NCBI GenBank assembly: GCA_002428495.1
Contig: DIWR01000025.1
Coordinates: 1 to 64,000 of the forward strand
Length of the DNA stretch: 64,000 nucleotides
Direction: 5' to 3'
Source: Synergistaceae bacterium UBA6101
GTDB taxonomy: Bacteria; Synergistota; Synergistia; Synergistales; Synergistaceae
Of this stretch, positions 26,290 through 35,541 are shown piece by piece. The notes beneath the pieces are model-generated. The model was not told the origin of the DNA. It searched no databases and was given only the letters and a program-made list of their open reading frames with translations. The position numbers and the translations under genes were made by a program. Positions within the stretch are counted from its first letter, which is position 1; each line of letters opens with the position of its first letter.

Positions 26290-27399
26290 ATGGAGTATAT
26301 TGATTTTGGAAAAACAGGGTTGAGAGTCTCTCGTTTTGGCCTTGGTTGCATGAGGTTCCCGGCAGATGAAAAAGAGGCCATAAAAATGGTCAGGCACGCT
26401 ATCGACAACGGAGTCAACTACATAGATACGGCGTATACATATCCAGGGAGCGAGGAAATAGTCGGAAAAGCGCTTAAAGACGGTTACAGGGAAAAAGTAT
26501 GCCTTGTTACAAAATGCCCGGTCGCCATGTCTTCATGTCAGGAAGATATGGAAAAATATCTCGACGAACAGCTCAAGAGGCTTCAGACAGATTACGCAGA
26601 CATATATCTGCTCCATAACCTGAGTCCTGCGGTATGGGAAAAAGTTAAAAAATACGACGGAGCGAAATTTCTCGACAATGCCGCCCAAAAAGGGAAGATA
26701 CTCCATAAGGGGTTCTCCCTGCATAACTGCTTTGAAGCTTTCAGGGAGATCATAGACTACTATCCCTGGGACATGACACAGATACAGTTGAATATTCTCA
26801 ATGAAAAGAATCAGGCCGGAGGTGTAGAAGGGCTTCGTTATGCCTCATCAAAAGGACTTCCGGTAACGATCATGGAACCTTTGCGTGGAGGATCCCTCTT
26901 AAAGGATGCCCCAAAGACCGTTTTGGAAATGGTGGAGAGATACCATGAAAAGCGGTCCCTTGCTGAATGGTGTTTCAGGTGGCTTTATAACCAGCAGGAA
27001 GTATCTGTTGTCCTTAGCGGCACAAGCACCATGGAACAGCTTGAGGATAATCTGAGGATCTTCAGCGATTCGGCACCAGGGGTAATGAGCGAAAAGGATA
27101 AAGATCTTATCGCCATGATCGCAAAGGAGTACGGAAGCAGTTCGACAATTCCCTGCACTGACTGTAAATACTGCATGCCCTGTTCGCACGGGGTGATGAT
27201 AGCGGCTGTCTTTGCCCTCTATAACAAATATTGCAATAGCATGGACACATCGGTAAAAGATCATTATAAAGAGGTCTTCTCCAAACCGGGCAGGGGTGCA
27301 GACAGATGTGTTTTATGCGGAGTCTGTGAGCTTCACTGTCCGCAGGGGCTGAAGATAAGAGAACTTCTTGCAGCTGCGCATGAGGAACTTCTCAATTAA
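26290..27399 (+). CDS. Aldo/keto reductase with C-terminal 4Fe-4S domain
   Basis: 369 residues from ATG 26290 (the open frame extends upstream to 26152 without family sequence). The AKR barrel has YIDTAYTYPGSEE (Asp/Tyr), LVTKCP (Lys) and IYLLHNL (His). The C-terminal ferredoxin-like region has CTDCKYCMPCSHGV and CVLCGVCELHCPQGL, giving ligands for iron-sulfur clusters. This ferredoxin-linked AKR type is common in strict anaerobes. Substrate unknown. Confidence 0.88.
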   Translation: MEYIDFGKTGLRVSRFGLGCMRFPADEKEAIKMVRHAIDNGVNYIDTAYTYPGSEEIVGKALKDGYREKVCLVTKCPVAMSSCQEDMEKYLDEQLKRLQTDYADIYLLHNLSPAVWEKVKKYDGAKFLDNAAQKGKILHKGFSLHNCFEAFREIIDYYPWDMTQIQLNILNEKNQAGGVEGLRYASSKGLPVTIMEPLRGGSLLKDAPKTVLEMVERYHEKRSLAEWCFRWLYNQQEVSVVLSGTSTMEQLEDNLRIFSDSAPGVMSEKDKDLIAMIAKEYGSSSTIPCTDCKYCMPCSHGVMIAAVFALYNKYCNSMDTSVKDHYKEVFSKPGRGADRCVLCGVCELHCPQGLKIRELLAAAHEELLN

Positions 27400-27489
27400 A
27401 TCGCTTCATATTTAATGGTTCAACGTGGGTAATTTAAGATCATTGCGGCAGGAGCAGCAGAATCTTACGATTCTAGAAAGGAGCATGCC

Positions 27490-28296
27490 ATGAGCGGATA
27501 TTTTGAACAAAAAGTTGCAGCAGTGACAGGAGCGGCGTCAGGTCTGGGCCTGGGGATCTCTGAAGAACTTCTGAAAAGGGGTGCTGAAGCAGTCTTCATG
27601 GGCGACTTCAATGAAGAGGGGCTCAAGCGTGAATCAGACAGGCTGAGCATCCTATATCCCGGCAAAGTTTTTCCCATACTTACAGATGTCACAAAACTCG
27701 ATCAGGTGCAAAAACTAATATTTGACGCAAAAAACTATGCGGGTCATCTTGACCTTCTTTTCAACAACGCAGGTATGGGCCTCACCCTGCCGACAGAAAA
27801 GATCACCTTCGACATATGGAAATTCATAATAGACCTTAACCTGATGGGAGTCATCCACGGTACCTATACTGCCATTCCTGTAATGAGGGAACAGGGGTTC
27901 GGTCACATAGTCAACACAGGATCCATAGCAGGAAAGGTCCCTGTTCCTTATCAGGCTGTTTACGCGGCGACCAAGAGCGCTGTCATATCTATGACAGAAT
28001 GTCTCCAGTACGAACTGGAGAACGATGGACTGCAGTTCAGCGTCTTTTGCCCGGGAAATGTCCGTACCCCCATATTCGCAGGGGTAACCCCTCCCGCTGA
28101 TTCAATAAGCGTAGAAGAGGCTGTGGAATATATATTCGATGAGATCGAGAAAGGCTCTCTCATGATCATATTTCCTGAAGCGGTGAGGCAAGCGGACTAT
28201 CTTTACAGGGAAAAGAGAGATGATTTCGACAAGTTGATGAAACAACTTGCGGATGAAAGACGGGAGAACTACCGAACTAAGGGGACATATTGCTAA
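27490..28296 (+). CDS. Short-chain dehydrogenase/reductase
   Basis: 268 residues with the classical SDR signature: TGAASGLGLGISEELL (cofactor-binding TGxxxGxG), LLFNNAGMG (NNAG), GSIAGKVP with the catalytic Ser, and YAATKSA (YxxxK). Asp following beta-strand 2 (GDFNEEG) suggests NAD rather than NADP. AAAGGAG precedes ATG 27490. It follows the AKR by 90 bases, possibly as a two-gene unit. Substrate unknown. Confidence 0.88.
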   Translation: MSGYFEQKVAAVTGAASGLGLGISEELLKRGAEAVFMGDFNEEGLKRESDRLSILYPGKVFPILTDVTKLDQVQKLIFDAKNYAGHLDLLFNNAGMGLTLPTEKITFDIWKFIIDLNLMGVIHGTYTAIPVMREQGFGHIVNTGSIAGKVPVPYQAVYAATKSAVISMTECLQYELENDGLQFSVFCPGNVRTPIFAGVTPPADSISVEEAVEYIFDEIEKGSLMIIFPEAVRQADYLYREKRDDFDKLMKQLADERRENYRTKGTYC

Positions 28297-28376
28297 ACGT
28301 TCTGACATACACATATAAATTGTATAAAATCCCGGTGTATGTTTAAGCTGGTACCTATCCCCTGGAGGCTTTGGAT

Positions 28377-29579
28377 ATGTTGGGCACATGGTCTTCAAAA
28401 AAAGCAGATATACCCATTGACCTTGTCATACTGATGGTTGCTGGCCTGACCATGGTCATCGCCGGGCTTTTGCTTTTTGCTTCTTACGCAGGCAAAGTGC
28501 CATATTATGAAAACGGTCTTTTCGGACTACTGATATTCATATATGCGCTTCAGATCACGGTACTTGGCAAGACACCTTTCGGGGACGTTCCCCAAAGGCC
28601 TCTCTCGGTTCTTATCCTGGGTATCTTTGTTGCCTGCGTTGGAATAATCACATGCTTTATCCCCGATCTTCTGAAAGGGATCCCACGGTTTATGTTATTC
28701 ATATGTTTCGGCCCCGGAGGCATACTTCTTTTGCTGCAGATGTTTTTTTCAAAAAACAAATTTCCGCTGTGGAGGAAAAAGGGCGGGATACTTATCACGC
28801 TTGCAGTCAATTGCACCGCAGTCTATTCCCTTTCGGTATTCATCTCAATTCTCCTGATCGATAAAAATTATATTTCCGGCGGACTTATCTCCCTTTCAGT
28901 CATCCTTTATGGTGTGCTTGTTTTTACGTTGACTGCGGTGCTTTTTAAAATATATGCCCTCTATCCCGGTGTGAAGGAGAGACCATCCGCAGGGGTGCAG
29001 CTTTCAGATGACCGTGCGGTGATCCTTATAACGGGAGTATTCATGGTACTGCTGGGGATATTGCTCATACCGGTTACTATCGGCATTCTGCCGTTTTCAG
29101 GCAGCGCACAGTTAGGACTTCTTGTGGTGATCATGTCCATACAGATGATAGCCTTCGGAAATACGCCACTGAGATCCTTTACAAGAACATGGCCGCTGGT
29201 ATTTCTCGGACTCTTCTTTGCATCAATGGGGATAATCTCATGCATTGTCCCGGGAATACTTGTGCCCTGCCTGACCCTGATCATTGCCCTGCTGAACATT
29301 GGCGGAGGGGGGATACCCCTGGTAAAAATGATCCACTCAAGATCAGGGAAGAAGGAGGGAAGAGGCTCTGCAGATGTTCCTTCAATAATAAAAAGGCTGT
29401 TTCTCACCCAGTCGACGCTGAACATTCTTTCGATAGTATTCGGAACATCTATGCTGATAAAAAATCTGATCCCCGGGCCGTTAATTGGGGTGGTACTTAC
29501 CGCAAACGGAATAGTGCTGCTTTACCTTCTCTCCATCCTTGCCAAAATCGATGAGATAAAGAAAGCCGCCTTGGTATAG
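28377..29579 (+). CDS. Polytopic membrane protein, internally duplicated
   Basis: 400 residues with about 11 hydrophobic helices and no motif I recognise. The two halves look alike: ILMVAGLTMVIAGLLLFAS...ALQITVLGKTPFGDVPQRPLSVLILG and LITGVFMVLLGILLIPVT...SIQMIAFGNTPLRSFTRTWPLVFLG. Each is followed by a G-I-I-(T/S)-C-(F/I)-(I/V)-P segment, so it arose by tandem duplication. GGAGG is eight bases before ATG 28377. It may be transcribed with the SDR gene, 80 bases upstream. Confidence 0.65.
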   Translation: MLGTWSSKKADIPIDLVILMVAGLTMVIAGLLLFASYAGKVPYYENGLFGLLIFIYALQITVLGKTPFGDVPQRPLSVLILGIFVACVGIITCFIPDLLKGIPRFMLFICFGPGGILLLLQMFFSKNKFPLWRKKGGILITLAVNCTAVYSLSVFISILLIDKNYISGGLISLSVILYGVLVFTLTAVLFKIYALYPGVKERPSAGVQLSDDRAVILITGVFMVLLGILLIPVTIGILPFSGSAQLGLLVVIMSIQMIAFGNTPLRSFTRTWPLVFLGLFFASMGIISCIVPGILVPCLTLIIALLNIGGGGIPLVKMIHSRSGKKEGRGSADVPSIIKRLFLTQSTLNILSIVFGTSMLIKNLIPGPLIGVVLTANGIVLLYLLSILAKIDEIKKAALV

Positions 29580-29596
29580 GCTAAGTATTCATGCTC

Positions 29597-29625
29597 TTGC
29601 TTTAGCCAGATAACAATGTTATATA
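29597..29625 (+). promoter_or_regulatory. Sigma-70-type promoter for the first stress-protein gene
   Basis: TTGCTT (29597-29602), a 17-base spacer and TATATA (29620-29625) are placed about 50 bases before the ATG at 29677. The leader contains the GGGGGGAG ribosome site. Confidence 0.55.
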
Positions 29626-29676
29626 TTATTGCAGAACATTTCAGAGAGTCTAATTTGATAATAGGGGGGAGTAGTA

Positions 29677-30546
29677 ATGTTCAGACGTGCGATAGTCGCA
29701 TCTGATTTTTCAAAAGAATCAATGGCGTTGGTGATCTCTTCGGGGGGCCTTAAAGGATTTGGAACAGAGGAAATATTGCTCCTGCAATTTTGGGGCACTT
29801 TGGACGTACTTGGAGTTGACAGTTTTTACAAACCTACAGTCTATGAAGATTTCGAAAAGAACCTTCAGAAACAGAAATCAATACTTGAGGGCCAGGGATT
29901 CAAAGTGGAAACCAGAGTGCTTGAAGGTCTTTCTGCCTCCCAGGTGAACAAGATCGCGATCGATGAGAACTATTCCCTGATAAGCGTGGGATCCGACAGG
30001 TATATTTTCAGCTCGATGGCAAACGAACTCATACACAACGCACAGAGACCGACCTACATATTCAAATCTGCTGACGGAAAATCAGCGGAAGAATATAATA
30101 AACAGAAACTTTCAGGTGGCGTCGCAGACCATGTCCTTTTTGCGACAGACTTCTCAAAGAACTCTGAGGTCGCATTCAATTACCTGGTAGAGATGATACC
30201 TTTGATAAAAAATAAGATATCACTTATCCACATCCAGGATGAATACAGGATAACGCCTTACCTTGACGACAAGATCGAAGAGTTCAACAGGATAGATTCG
30301 GGTAGGCTCGAAGCAATGAAAAAGGTGCTTCTGGACAAGGGATGTCCTGATGTTGAGACTGTGCTGAAATATGGATCGCCCTCTTCGGAGATACTTAAAA
30401 GCGTAAAGGAACTCTCTGCGCAGATGGTAGTCATGGGTAGCCAGGGCAGGGGGTTCGTAAATGAATTCTTCCTCGGCAGCGTCAGCCACAACATAGCACG
30501 CGAGTCACCTGTTCCTGTACTGCTTATTCCTGTTAAAAGACAGTAA
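29677..30546 (+). CDS. Universal stress protein, tandem UspA domains (copy 1)
   Basis: 289 residues made of two UspA domains (about 1-125 and 148-289). The second carries a perfect nucleotide-binding motif G-x2-G-x9-G-S (GSQGRGFVNEFFLGS). The first has the fold-defining start (RAIVASDFSKESMALV) but lacks the motif, so only one ATP site is predicted. The protein is cytoplasmic. It is the first of three paralogues (others at 31768 and 32693) and has its own promoter and terminator. Confidence 0.88.
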   Translation: MFRRAIVASDFSKESMALVISSGGLKGFGTEEILLLQFWGTLDVLGVDSFYKPTVYEDFEKNLQKQKSILEGQGFKVETRVLEGLSASQVNKIAIDENYSLISVGSDRYIFSSMANELIHNAQRPTYIFKSADGKSAEEYNKQKLSGGVADHVLFATDFSKNSEVAFNYLVEMIPLIKNKISLIHIQDEYRITPYLDDKIEEFNRIDSGRLEAMKKVLLDKGCPDVETVLKYGSPSSEILKSVKELSAQMVVMGSQGRGFVNEFFLGSVSHNIARESPVPVLLIPVKRQ

Positions 30547-30572
30547 TTTTCAATCATCGCATTATAAACGGA

Positions 30573-30615
30573 CTGGGGAGAGCCAGAAGATATTCGGCTC
30601 CCCCCAGATTTTTTT
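30573..30615 (+). terminator. Rho-independent terminator after stress protein 1
   Basis: CTGGGGAGAGCC pairs imperfectly with GGCTCCCCCCAG around AGAAGATATTC; a seven-T run follows. Confidence 0.8.
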
Positions 30616-30796
30616 ATCAGTAAAAAGCTGTTTGTGTCAGGACAAAACAGCATGTATATTCCCCAAAGTCCTCTGTATGCAGATGCATCAAAGCTATTAA
30701 TGATGGATAATATACCGGCATTGTCTGAAAGAGTCCTTCCTTTTGCATTTTGAGACTTTCAGTACAATGTAGATGAATTATACCGGAGGTTTTTAT

Positions 30797-31547
30797 ATGT
30801 TTGATATCGTTGTTGTAGAGTGTGAAGTCCGTGAACTCCATATGCTAATGGGTGAAGTGGGAACCGTCAGGTTTGGCATTCCTAAATGCAACTACACTGA
30901 TGATGTCACTCCTCAAGCTTATGCCGAGGTCGGCGGAGATCCAGAAGACAGGCGGATGGAAGAGCGAATCCCTTCAGGCGTCGGAGCTCACAGGTAAGAC
31001 TGTAGGCATAATAGGGCTTGGAGCTGCAGGTTCAAGCCTTGCGGAAATGCTTAAGCCCTTCAAAGTGGACCTTCTTTGCTTCGATCCCTATGCTGACCCA
31101 GCGAGGATGGTGCAGGCCGGAGCTAGGGTCGTAAACATGGATACCCTTCTGGAGCAGAGCGATGTTGTTTCCCTGCATTGCCAGCTTTGTGATGAGACCC
31201 GCGGGTTCATTGACGGGGAAAAGCTCAAAATGATGAAGAAAAGTGCATATCTTGTTAACACGGCAAGAGGCGCTCTTATCGACGAAGCTGCCCTTGTGGA
31301 AGCTCTGCGTGAAAAGTGGATCGCCGGAGCGGGGATTGATGTTTACAGCGTGGAACCCACATCAAAGGACAACCCCCTCTTAGCACTGGACAACGTTATC
31401 TGTACGCCCCACCTGGCCGGATGGACCAAAGAATGCCTTGCAAGGGAGACCTGGGGCACGTCGGATTCAGTTATACAGATACTTAAAGGCCAGACACCGG
31501 AGAGTCTGTTAAACCCGGAATATGTAAAAAATCTCAGAAAGCAATAA
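30797..31547 (+). pseudogene. D-2-hydroxyacid dehydrogenase (SerA/LdhA type), broken 5' half
   Basis: A good start (GGAGG, ATG 30797) opens a frame that carries FGIPKCNYTDDVT, recognisable as the family's GIPVxNxPD-like segment. It then loses ~50 residues and the frame. Downstream, in another frame, an intact NAD-binding domain runs ELTGKTVGIIGLGAAGSSLAE ... TARGALIDEAALVEAL (Arg) ... DVYSVEPT (Glu) ... CTPHLAGWTKE (His). The usual length is ~315-330 residues; most of the substrate domain is missing. An internal deletion plus frameshift is the simplest explanation. A separately translated 231-residue product from 30852 is possible but would lack a substrate domain. Confidence 0.7.
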
Positions 31548-31580
31548 TATTTATCAGTAAAAGCTCAGCCGGTGATCGCT

Positions 31581-31621
31581 CCCCTTGATCCCCTCCGGAA
31601 GAACAAGGGGGTCTTGTTTTT
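31581..31621 (+). terminator. Terminator after dehydrogenase remnant
   Basis: CCCCTTG (31581-31587) and CAAGGGG (31604-31610) form a stem with a 16-nt loop, followed by GTCTTGTTTTT. Confidence 0.6.
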
Positions 31622-31767
31622 ATAAACTACCTAAAGCTAAAGCGGGTTTAATTTTTAGTAATTTTTTTTCGAAACAGGTATAATTACACTAATAAAGTAA
31701 AGAGATATCACATATCTTTTTACAAAAGTTGATAGAACTGCAATCATCTCTGAATGGAGGGGGCAAA

Positions 31768-32700
31768 ATGTTCGAAAAGTTTGTTGTAGCAACTGACATA
31801 TCAAAAGACTTTGCAGTTTCGATGTCGTCAATAGGCGGGCTGAAAGCTTTTGGAGCGAAGAAATGCCTTTTGCTCCAGTTCGTGGACCTGAACGAGGTAA
31901 TGGATTTTTCCGGCATATACTCGAACGAACTGGTTTGCGAGTATGAAAAGACTCTGTCAAGACATAAGAAACAGATTGAGGCGGAGGGATTAGAAGTAGA
32001 GACCAGGACTCTCCCCGGCTTTTCTATTGGTCACATAAACAGGATATGCGAAGAAGAGGGTTATTCCCTTACAGTTGTCGCGTCCAGAAAATATACTCCC
32101 GAGGGAGAGGTAAGTTTCGGGAGGATCGCAAACGACCTCATCCACTCGGCGCTATATCCGTCAATGCTGATAAGGACAGATGATCCTGTCGGTGCAGACG
32201 AGGATGCTCTTTTGACAGGTGAAAAGACGGATCTCAACAGCCACATCTTATATCCGACAGATTTCTCCGACAATGCAGACATAGCCTTCAGATACATAAA
32301 GGAGATGGCTTCGGACAAAGTACAAAAGATAACGCTTCTTCACGTGCAGGACAAATCGAGGATCAGCCCTCACCTTGAAGACAGGATAAAGGAGTTCAAT
32401 AAGCTTGATGAAGCCAGGCTTAAAGGCATGAAGGATATGCTTGAACGAGAAGGCAATGCTGAGGTGGAAACTGTTGTCAAATATGGTTCCCCGTCGCTTG
32501 AGATACTAAGAATTGTCGAAGATCTGGATGTAAAACTTGTTGTGATGGGAAGCCAGGGAAGGGGATACGTAAAAGAGTTCTTTCTCGGCAGCGTAAGCCA
32601 TAACGTTGCAAGGCTCAGCCCGTCTTCTGTGCTTCTCATACCGACCAGGCACAGACCCGGTCAGCATATCCAAAAAGGGGAGGGAAAAAGCTGTGTATAA
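31768..32700 (+). CDS. Universal stress protein, tandem UspA domains (copy 2)
   Basis: 310 residues from ATG 31768 (GGAGGGGG site). Two UspA domains; the C-terminal one has GSQGRGYVKEFFLGS, an exact G-x2-G-x9-G-S nucleotide-binding motif. The N-terminal one starts KFVVATDISKDFAVSM and lacks the motif. A near-consensus -10 (TATAAT, 31679-31684) lies upstream. The C-terminus continues into an RPGQHIQKGEGKS tail that contains the ribosome site of the next paralogue, whose start overlaps this stop by eight bases. Confidence 0.88.
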   Translation: MFEKFVVATDISKDFAVSMSSIGGLKAFGAKKCLLLQFVDLNEVMDFSGIYSNELVCEYEKTLSRHKKQIEAEGLEVETRTLPGFSIGHINRICEEEGYSLTVVASRKYTPEGEVSFGRIANDLIHSALYPSMLIRTDDPVGADEDALLTGEKTDLNSHILYPTDFSDNADIAFRYIKEMASDKVQKITLLHVQDKSRISPHLEDRIKEFNKLDEARLKGMKDMLEREGNAEVETVVKYGSPSLEILRIVEDLDVKLVVMGSQGRGYVKEFFLGSVSHNVARLSPSSVLLIPTRHRPGQHIQKGEGKSCV

Positions 32701-33568
32701 AAAGTTCATTGTAGCTACCGACCTGTCTGACGACTCTCTTGAACTCATGGGATGTGTAGGAAGACTAAGAGCTTACGGTGCGCAAAAATGTCTTCTGATC
32801 CAATACAGGACAGTAGACGAAGTTATTGATTACACAAGGGGGCAATCGAACCTGCCTCTTCATAAATACGAGGAGGTATTTATGAACAGCAAACAAAATC
32901 TTATCGAAGAGGGCTTTGAAGTCGAAACAAGGGTACTTGCAGGTTATCCCGCAACTGAGATCAACAAGATAGCAGTTGCGGAAGATTATTCTCTGATAGT
33001 GGTGGGAGCTCGGAGGCGGACCTCCTCCGGTGAACTCTATTTCAGTACTCTGGCCAACGACCTTATGCACGCTGTATCGAAGCCGCTGCTGATAATGAGG
33101 CCGAGGAGGAACGACGTTGAGGGAATAAATATTGATGGGTGTGAAGTCGCAAAACATCTGCTATACCCTACGGATTTTTCAAACAATGCCGACATAGCCT
33201 TTACAAAAGTACTTGAAATGGCTCCCGGAAGGGCTAAAAAGGTAACGCTCCTCCATGTGCAGGACTCTGCAAAATTAAGCCCGCACCTCGATGAAAAGGT
33301 TGAAGAATTCAACAGGATAGATTTGGCAAGGCTTGAAGGGATGAAGAAACTTCTTCAGGAAAGAGGAGAAATAGAAGTCGATGTCCTTGTCAAATATGGT
33401 TCCCCTGCTGTAGAGATAATAAAAACGATCGATGAACAAGAGATCCAACTCGTCGTCATGGGCAGCCAGGGCAGGGGATATGTCAAGGAATTCTTTCTGG
33501 GAAGCGTAAGCGGGAATGTAGCCAGAAAGGCTCGTTCCTCTGTTCTTCTGATCCCGACAAAACGCTGA
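32693..33568 (+). CDS. Universal stress protein, tandem UspA domains (copy 3)
   Basis: 291 residues from GTG 32693 (VYKKFIVATDLSDDSLEL), preceded by GGGGAGGG. It overlaps the previous gene by eight bases, so translation is probably coupled. The C-terminal nucleotide motif GSQGRGYVKEFFLGS is intact. The N-terminal domain has GARRRTSSGELYFSTLANDL where the motif would be. All three copies share the segment SPHLDxKxEEFNRIDxxRLEGMKKLL between strands of the second domain, so they came from local duplication. Confidence 0.87.
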   Translation: MYKKFIVATDLSDDSLELMGCVGRLRAYGAQKCLLIQYRTVDEVIDYTRGQSNLPLHKYEEVFMNSKQNLIEEGFEVETRVLAGYPATEINKIAVAEDYSLIVVGARRRTSSGELYFSTLANDLMHAVSKPLLIMRPRRNDVEGINIDGCEVAKHLLYPTDFSNNADIAFTKVLEMAPGRAKKVTLLHVQDSAKLSPHLDEKVEEFNRIDLARLEGMKKLLQERGEIEVDVLVKYGSPAVEIIKTIDEQEIQLVVMGSQGRGYVKEFFLGSVSGNVARKARSSVLLIPTKR

Positions 33569-33606
33569 GATGTCCTGAAAAAAATAACCCAAATATAAAC
33601 TCTCAG

Positions 33607-33641
33607 AAAATGACAGCCTCATTTTGAGTAGCTGTCATTTT
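33607..33641 (+). terminator. Rho-independent terminator of the stress-protein pair
   Basis: AAAATGACAGC (33607-33617) and GCTGTCATTTT (33631-33641) form a perfect 11-bp stem with a 13-nt loop and T-rich tail. Confidence 0.88.
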
Positions 33642-33716
33642 CTTTATTTTATGAAGTAAAATATATTTATAGAACGATTGTGAAACGCCCTTTACAATTG
33701 TCAAACTGAAGTAGAT

Positions 33717-35206
33717 AGTCGTTGTTGAAAAACACGAATAGATCAGTTATAGACTGTATTTTAGGGTTATTATGAGGTATAATAACTGCAGGAAATCACT
33801 CCAAAATGAGGAGAAACCTTGCAGAAATGAAACCCAAAACCACAGAAGATCCACAGAATAGAATTTTTCAAATGCGCCTAGAAAACATGATAAATATGGA
33901 GCACGAACTAGTATTGCTTTCGGGAAGAATTAACTGGAAAGCGTTCGAGAAGAAGTTTGGTGAATTTTACATTCAGGATGTAGGGCGTCCTGGTCTTCCT
34001 ACGAGATTAATGGTAGGACTCCACTACCTGAAAGGGTTACATGATCTGTCAGATGAAGCAGTGGTGGAAGGATTTCTTGAAAACCCTTACTGGCAGTACT
34101 TTTGCGGGATGGAATTTTTTGAACATAAACTGCCGCTGAATTCGAGCTCAATGACAAGATGGCGCAAAAGAGTTGGTTCGCGAGGATTTGAAACACTGCT
34201 GAAAGAGACAATTGAGACAGCAATTTCGATGAGCTGTCTCAAGCAGAAGGACATGCTGAAAGTCACGGTAGACACGACAGTACAAGAGAAAAACATAACG
34301 TTCCCGACAGATGTAAAACTTTATGCCAAGGGGACAGAAATACTTGTAAGGGAAGCAAAAAAAGCTGGAATAGAACTGAGACAGAGCTACACGAGGACAG
34401 TCCCGATGCTTCAGCGTGAAAACTGGCTAAAAAACCGTGGCAGGAAATACAAACAGGCAAACGCCTGTCAAAGACGTTTGAAAACCATACTTGGAAGAAC
34501 GTTCCGTGACATTACAAGAAAAGCAACAGAGGAACAATTGACGGGCAAACTTGGGAAATACCTTTCAATGGCAGAACAAGTGCTGAACCAGAAGCGGGAA
34601 GATAAAAACAAGATCTACAGTTATTTTGAACCGGAGACATCCTGTATTGCGAAAGGCAAAGTACACAAGAAATATGAATTTGGTTCAAAAGCATCAATAG
34701 TAACAACGCAGAAAGGCAATTGGATACTTGGGACAAGAACATACAAAGGATCACCGAACGACATTACGACACTGTCAGACTCTCTGGACCAAGTGCAGAA
34801 AATGACCGGATACTATCCGGAAGAAGTTTACTGCGACAAGGGATACAGGGGTAAAAAAGTACATGAGGGTCTGCAATGTAAAGTTTTCATTCCTGGGATA
34901 AAACAGCAAGTTACAGCAGCCCAGAAGAAAAGGCTCAAACGAAGAAATGCTATAGAACCAGTAATAGGACATCTGAAAGAAGACCGTGGTATGGCAAGGA
35001 ACTACCTAAAAGGCAGGATCGGGGATGAAATAAATGCCCTGATGGCATCCTGTGGCTTCAATCTGAAAAAGCTGCTGAAATTGCTCAGAGCTTTTTTGTC
35101 TCAATTAATAACAAGTCTGATTTTCGCCCATTTGAAGCTGAACGACAAAAATCAGGCATTGCAATTAGGATTTATTTGATCTTTACGCTGTTTTTCAGCA
35201 ACGACT
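33717..35206 (+). mobile_element. Complete IS5-family insertion sequence (1490 bp)
   Basis: Ends AGTCGTTGTTGAAAAACAC and (reverse complement) AGTCGTTGCTGAAAAACAG are ~19-bp inverted repeats with two mismatches. The direct flanks are AGAT on both sides (33713-33716 and 35207-35210), a perfect 4-bp target duplication as expected for IS5-type elements. One transposase gene fills the element. The intact ends, target duplication and open frame point to recent insertion. A deleted inverted copy lies at 37756-38069. Confidence 0.88.
33806..35179 (+). CDS. IS5-family DDE transposase
   Basis: 457 residues, with the N-terminal DUF772-like region (RPGLPTRLMVGLHYLKGLHDLSDE) and the catalytic triad regions VTVDTTVQEKN (first Asp), VYCDKGYRGKKV (second Asp) and RRNAIEPVIGHLKEDRGMARNYL (Glu, Y-x2-R-x3-E-x6-K-like). 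The frame is intact, so the element is probably active. It ends 27 bases before the right inverted repeat. Confidence 0.9.
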   Translation: MRRNLAEMKPKTTEDPQNRIFQMRLENMINMEHELVLLSGRINWKAFEKKFGEFYIQDVGRPGLPTRLMVGLHYLKGLHDLSDEAVVEGFLENPYWQYFCGMEFFEHKLPLNSSSMTRWRKRVGSRGFETLLKETIETAISMSCLKQKDMLKVTVDTTVQEKNITFPTDVKLYAKGTEILVREAKKAGIELRQSYTRTVPMLQRENWLKNRGRKYKQANACQRRLKTILGRTFRDITRKATEEQLTGKLGKYLSMAEQVLNQKREDKNKIYSYFEPETSCIAKGKVHKKYEFGSKASIVTTQKGNWILGTRTYKGSPNDITTLSDSLDQVQKMTGYYPEEVYCDKGYRGKKVHEGLQCKVFIPGIKQQVTAAQKKRLKRRNAIEPVIGHLKEDRGMARNYLKGRIGDEINALMASCGFNLKKLLKLLRAFLSQLITSLIFAHLKLNDKNQALQLGFI

Positions 35207-35268
35207 AGATACATGTATTCTTCGGTCCATCGCAAAATAAGTGAAAGCCCTCGCAGATTCTCTGCAAG

Positions 35269-35541
35269 TTGATCATCCGTGCAATTAACGATGACAATGA
35301 TGGCAAGGAGGGGAGTATCTATGTTCTCTTCCAGCCGCAGGCCGAAGCGTTGACGAAGGAGAGATCCGGCCGGGCAGTTCGTGTTGCTGTCAACATCTCC
35401 GGAGCAGATTTGATGCGCTCAGATTTTGTCGAGGACATGAAAGTTCTGGTAGAGGGCTGTGGCATCGAAAAAAGCGATCTAGAATTCGAGATCACAGAGT
35501 CTCTTTTCATGGATGACTTGACGGTCGCTCAGTTCTGGTAA
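35269..35541 (+). pseudogene. EAL-domain (c-di-GMP phosphodiesterase) fragment
   Basis: Only ~80 residues from the middle of an EAL domain are present: YVLFQPQAE, then RVAVNISGADLMRSDFVEDM and GIEKSDLEFEITESLFMDD (the N and E metal-ligand segments). The EAL motif itself and both ends are missing, and the frame runs into the antisense 3' end of cfa. A remnant cut off by earlier rearrangement next to the IS. Confidence 0.65.

Noticed and set aside
31656..31684. Full promoter before stress protein 2
   Set aside because: A perfect TATAAT is present but no acceptable -35 hexamer at 16-18 bases, so only the -10 is mentioned.
33645..35330. Minus-strand open frame that stays open across the reconstructed IS5 target (…RWTEEYMY joined to LLQFDN…)
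   Set aside because: The frame is short on both sides, shares no recognisable family and overlaps the EAL remnant; chance openness is likelier than an interrupted gene.
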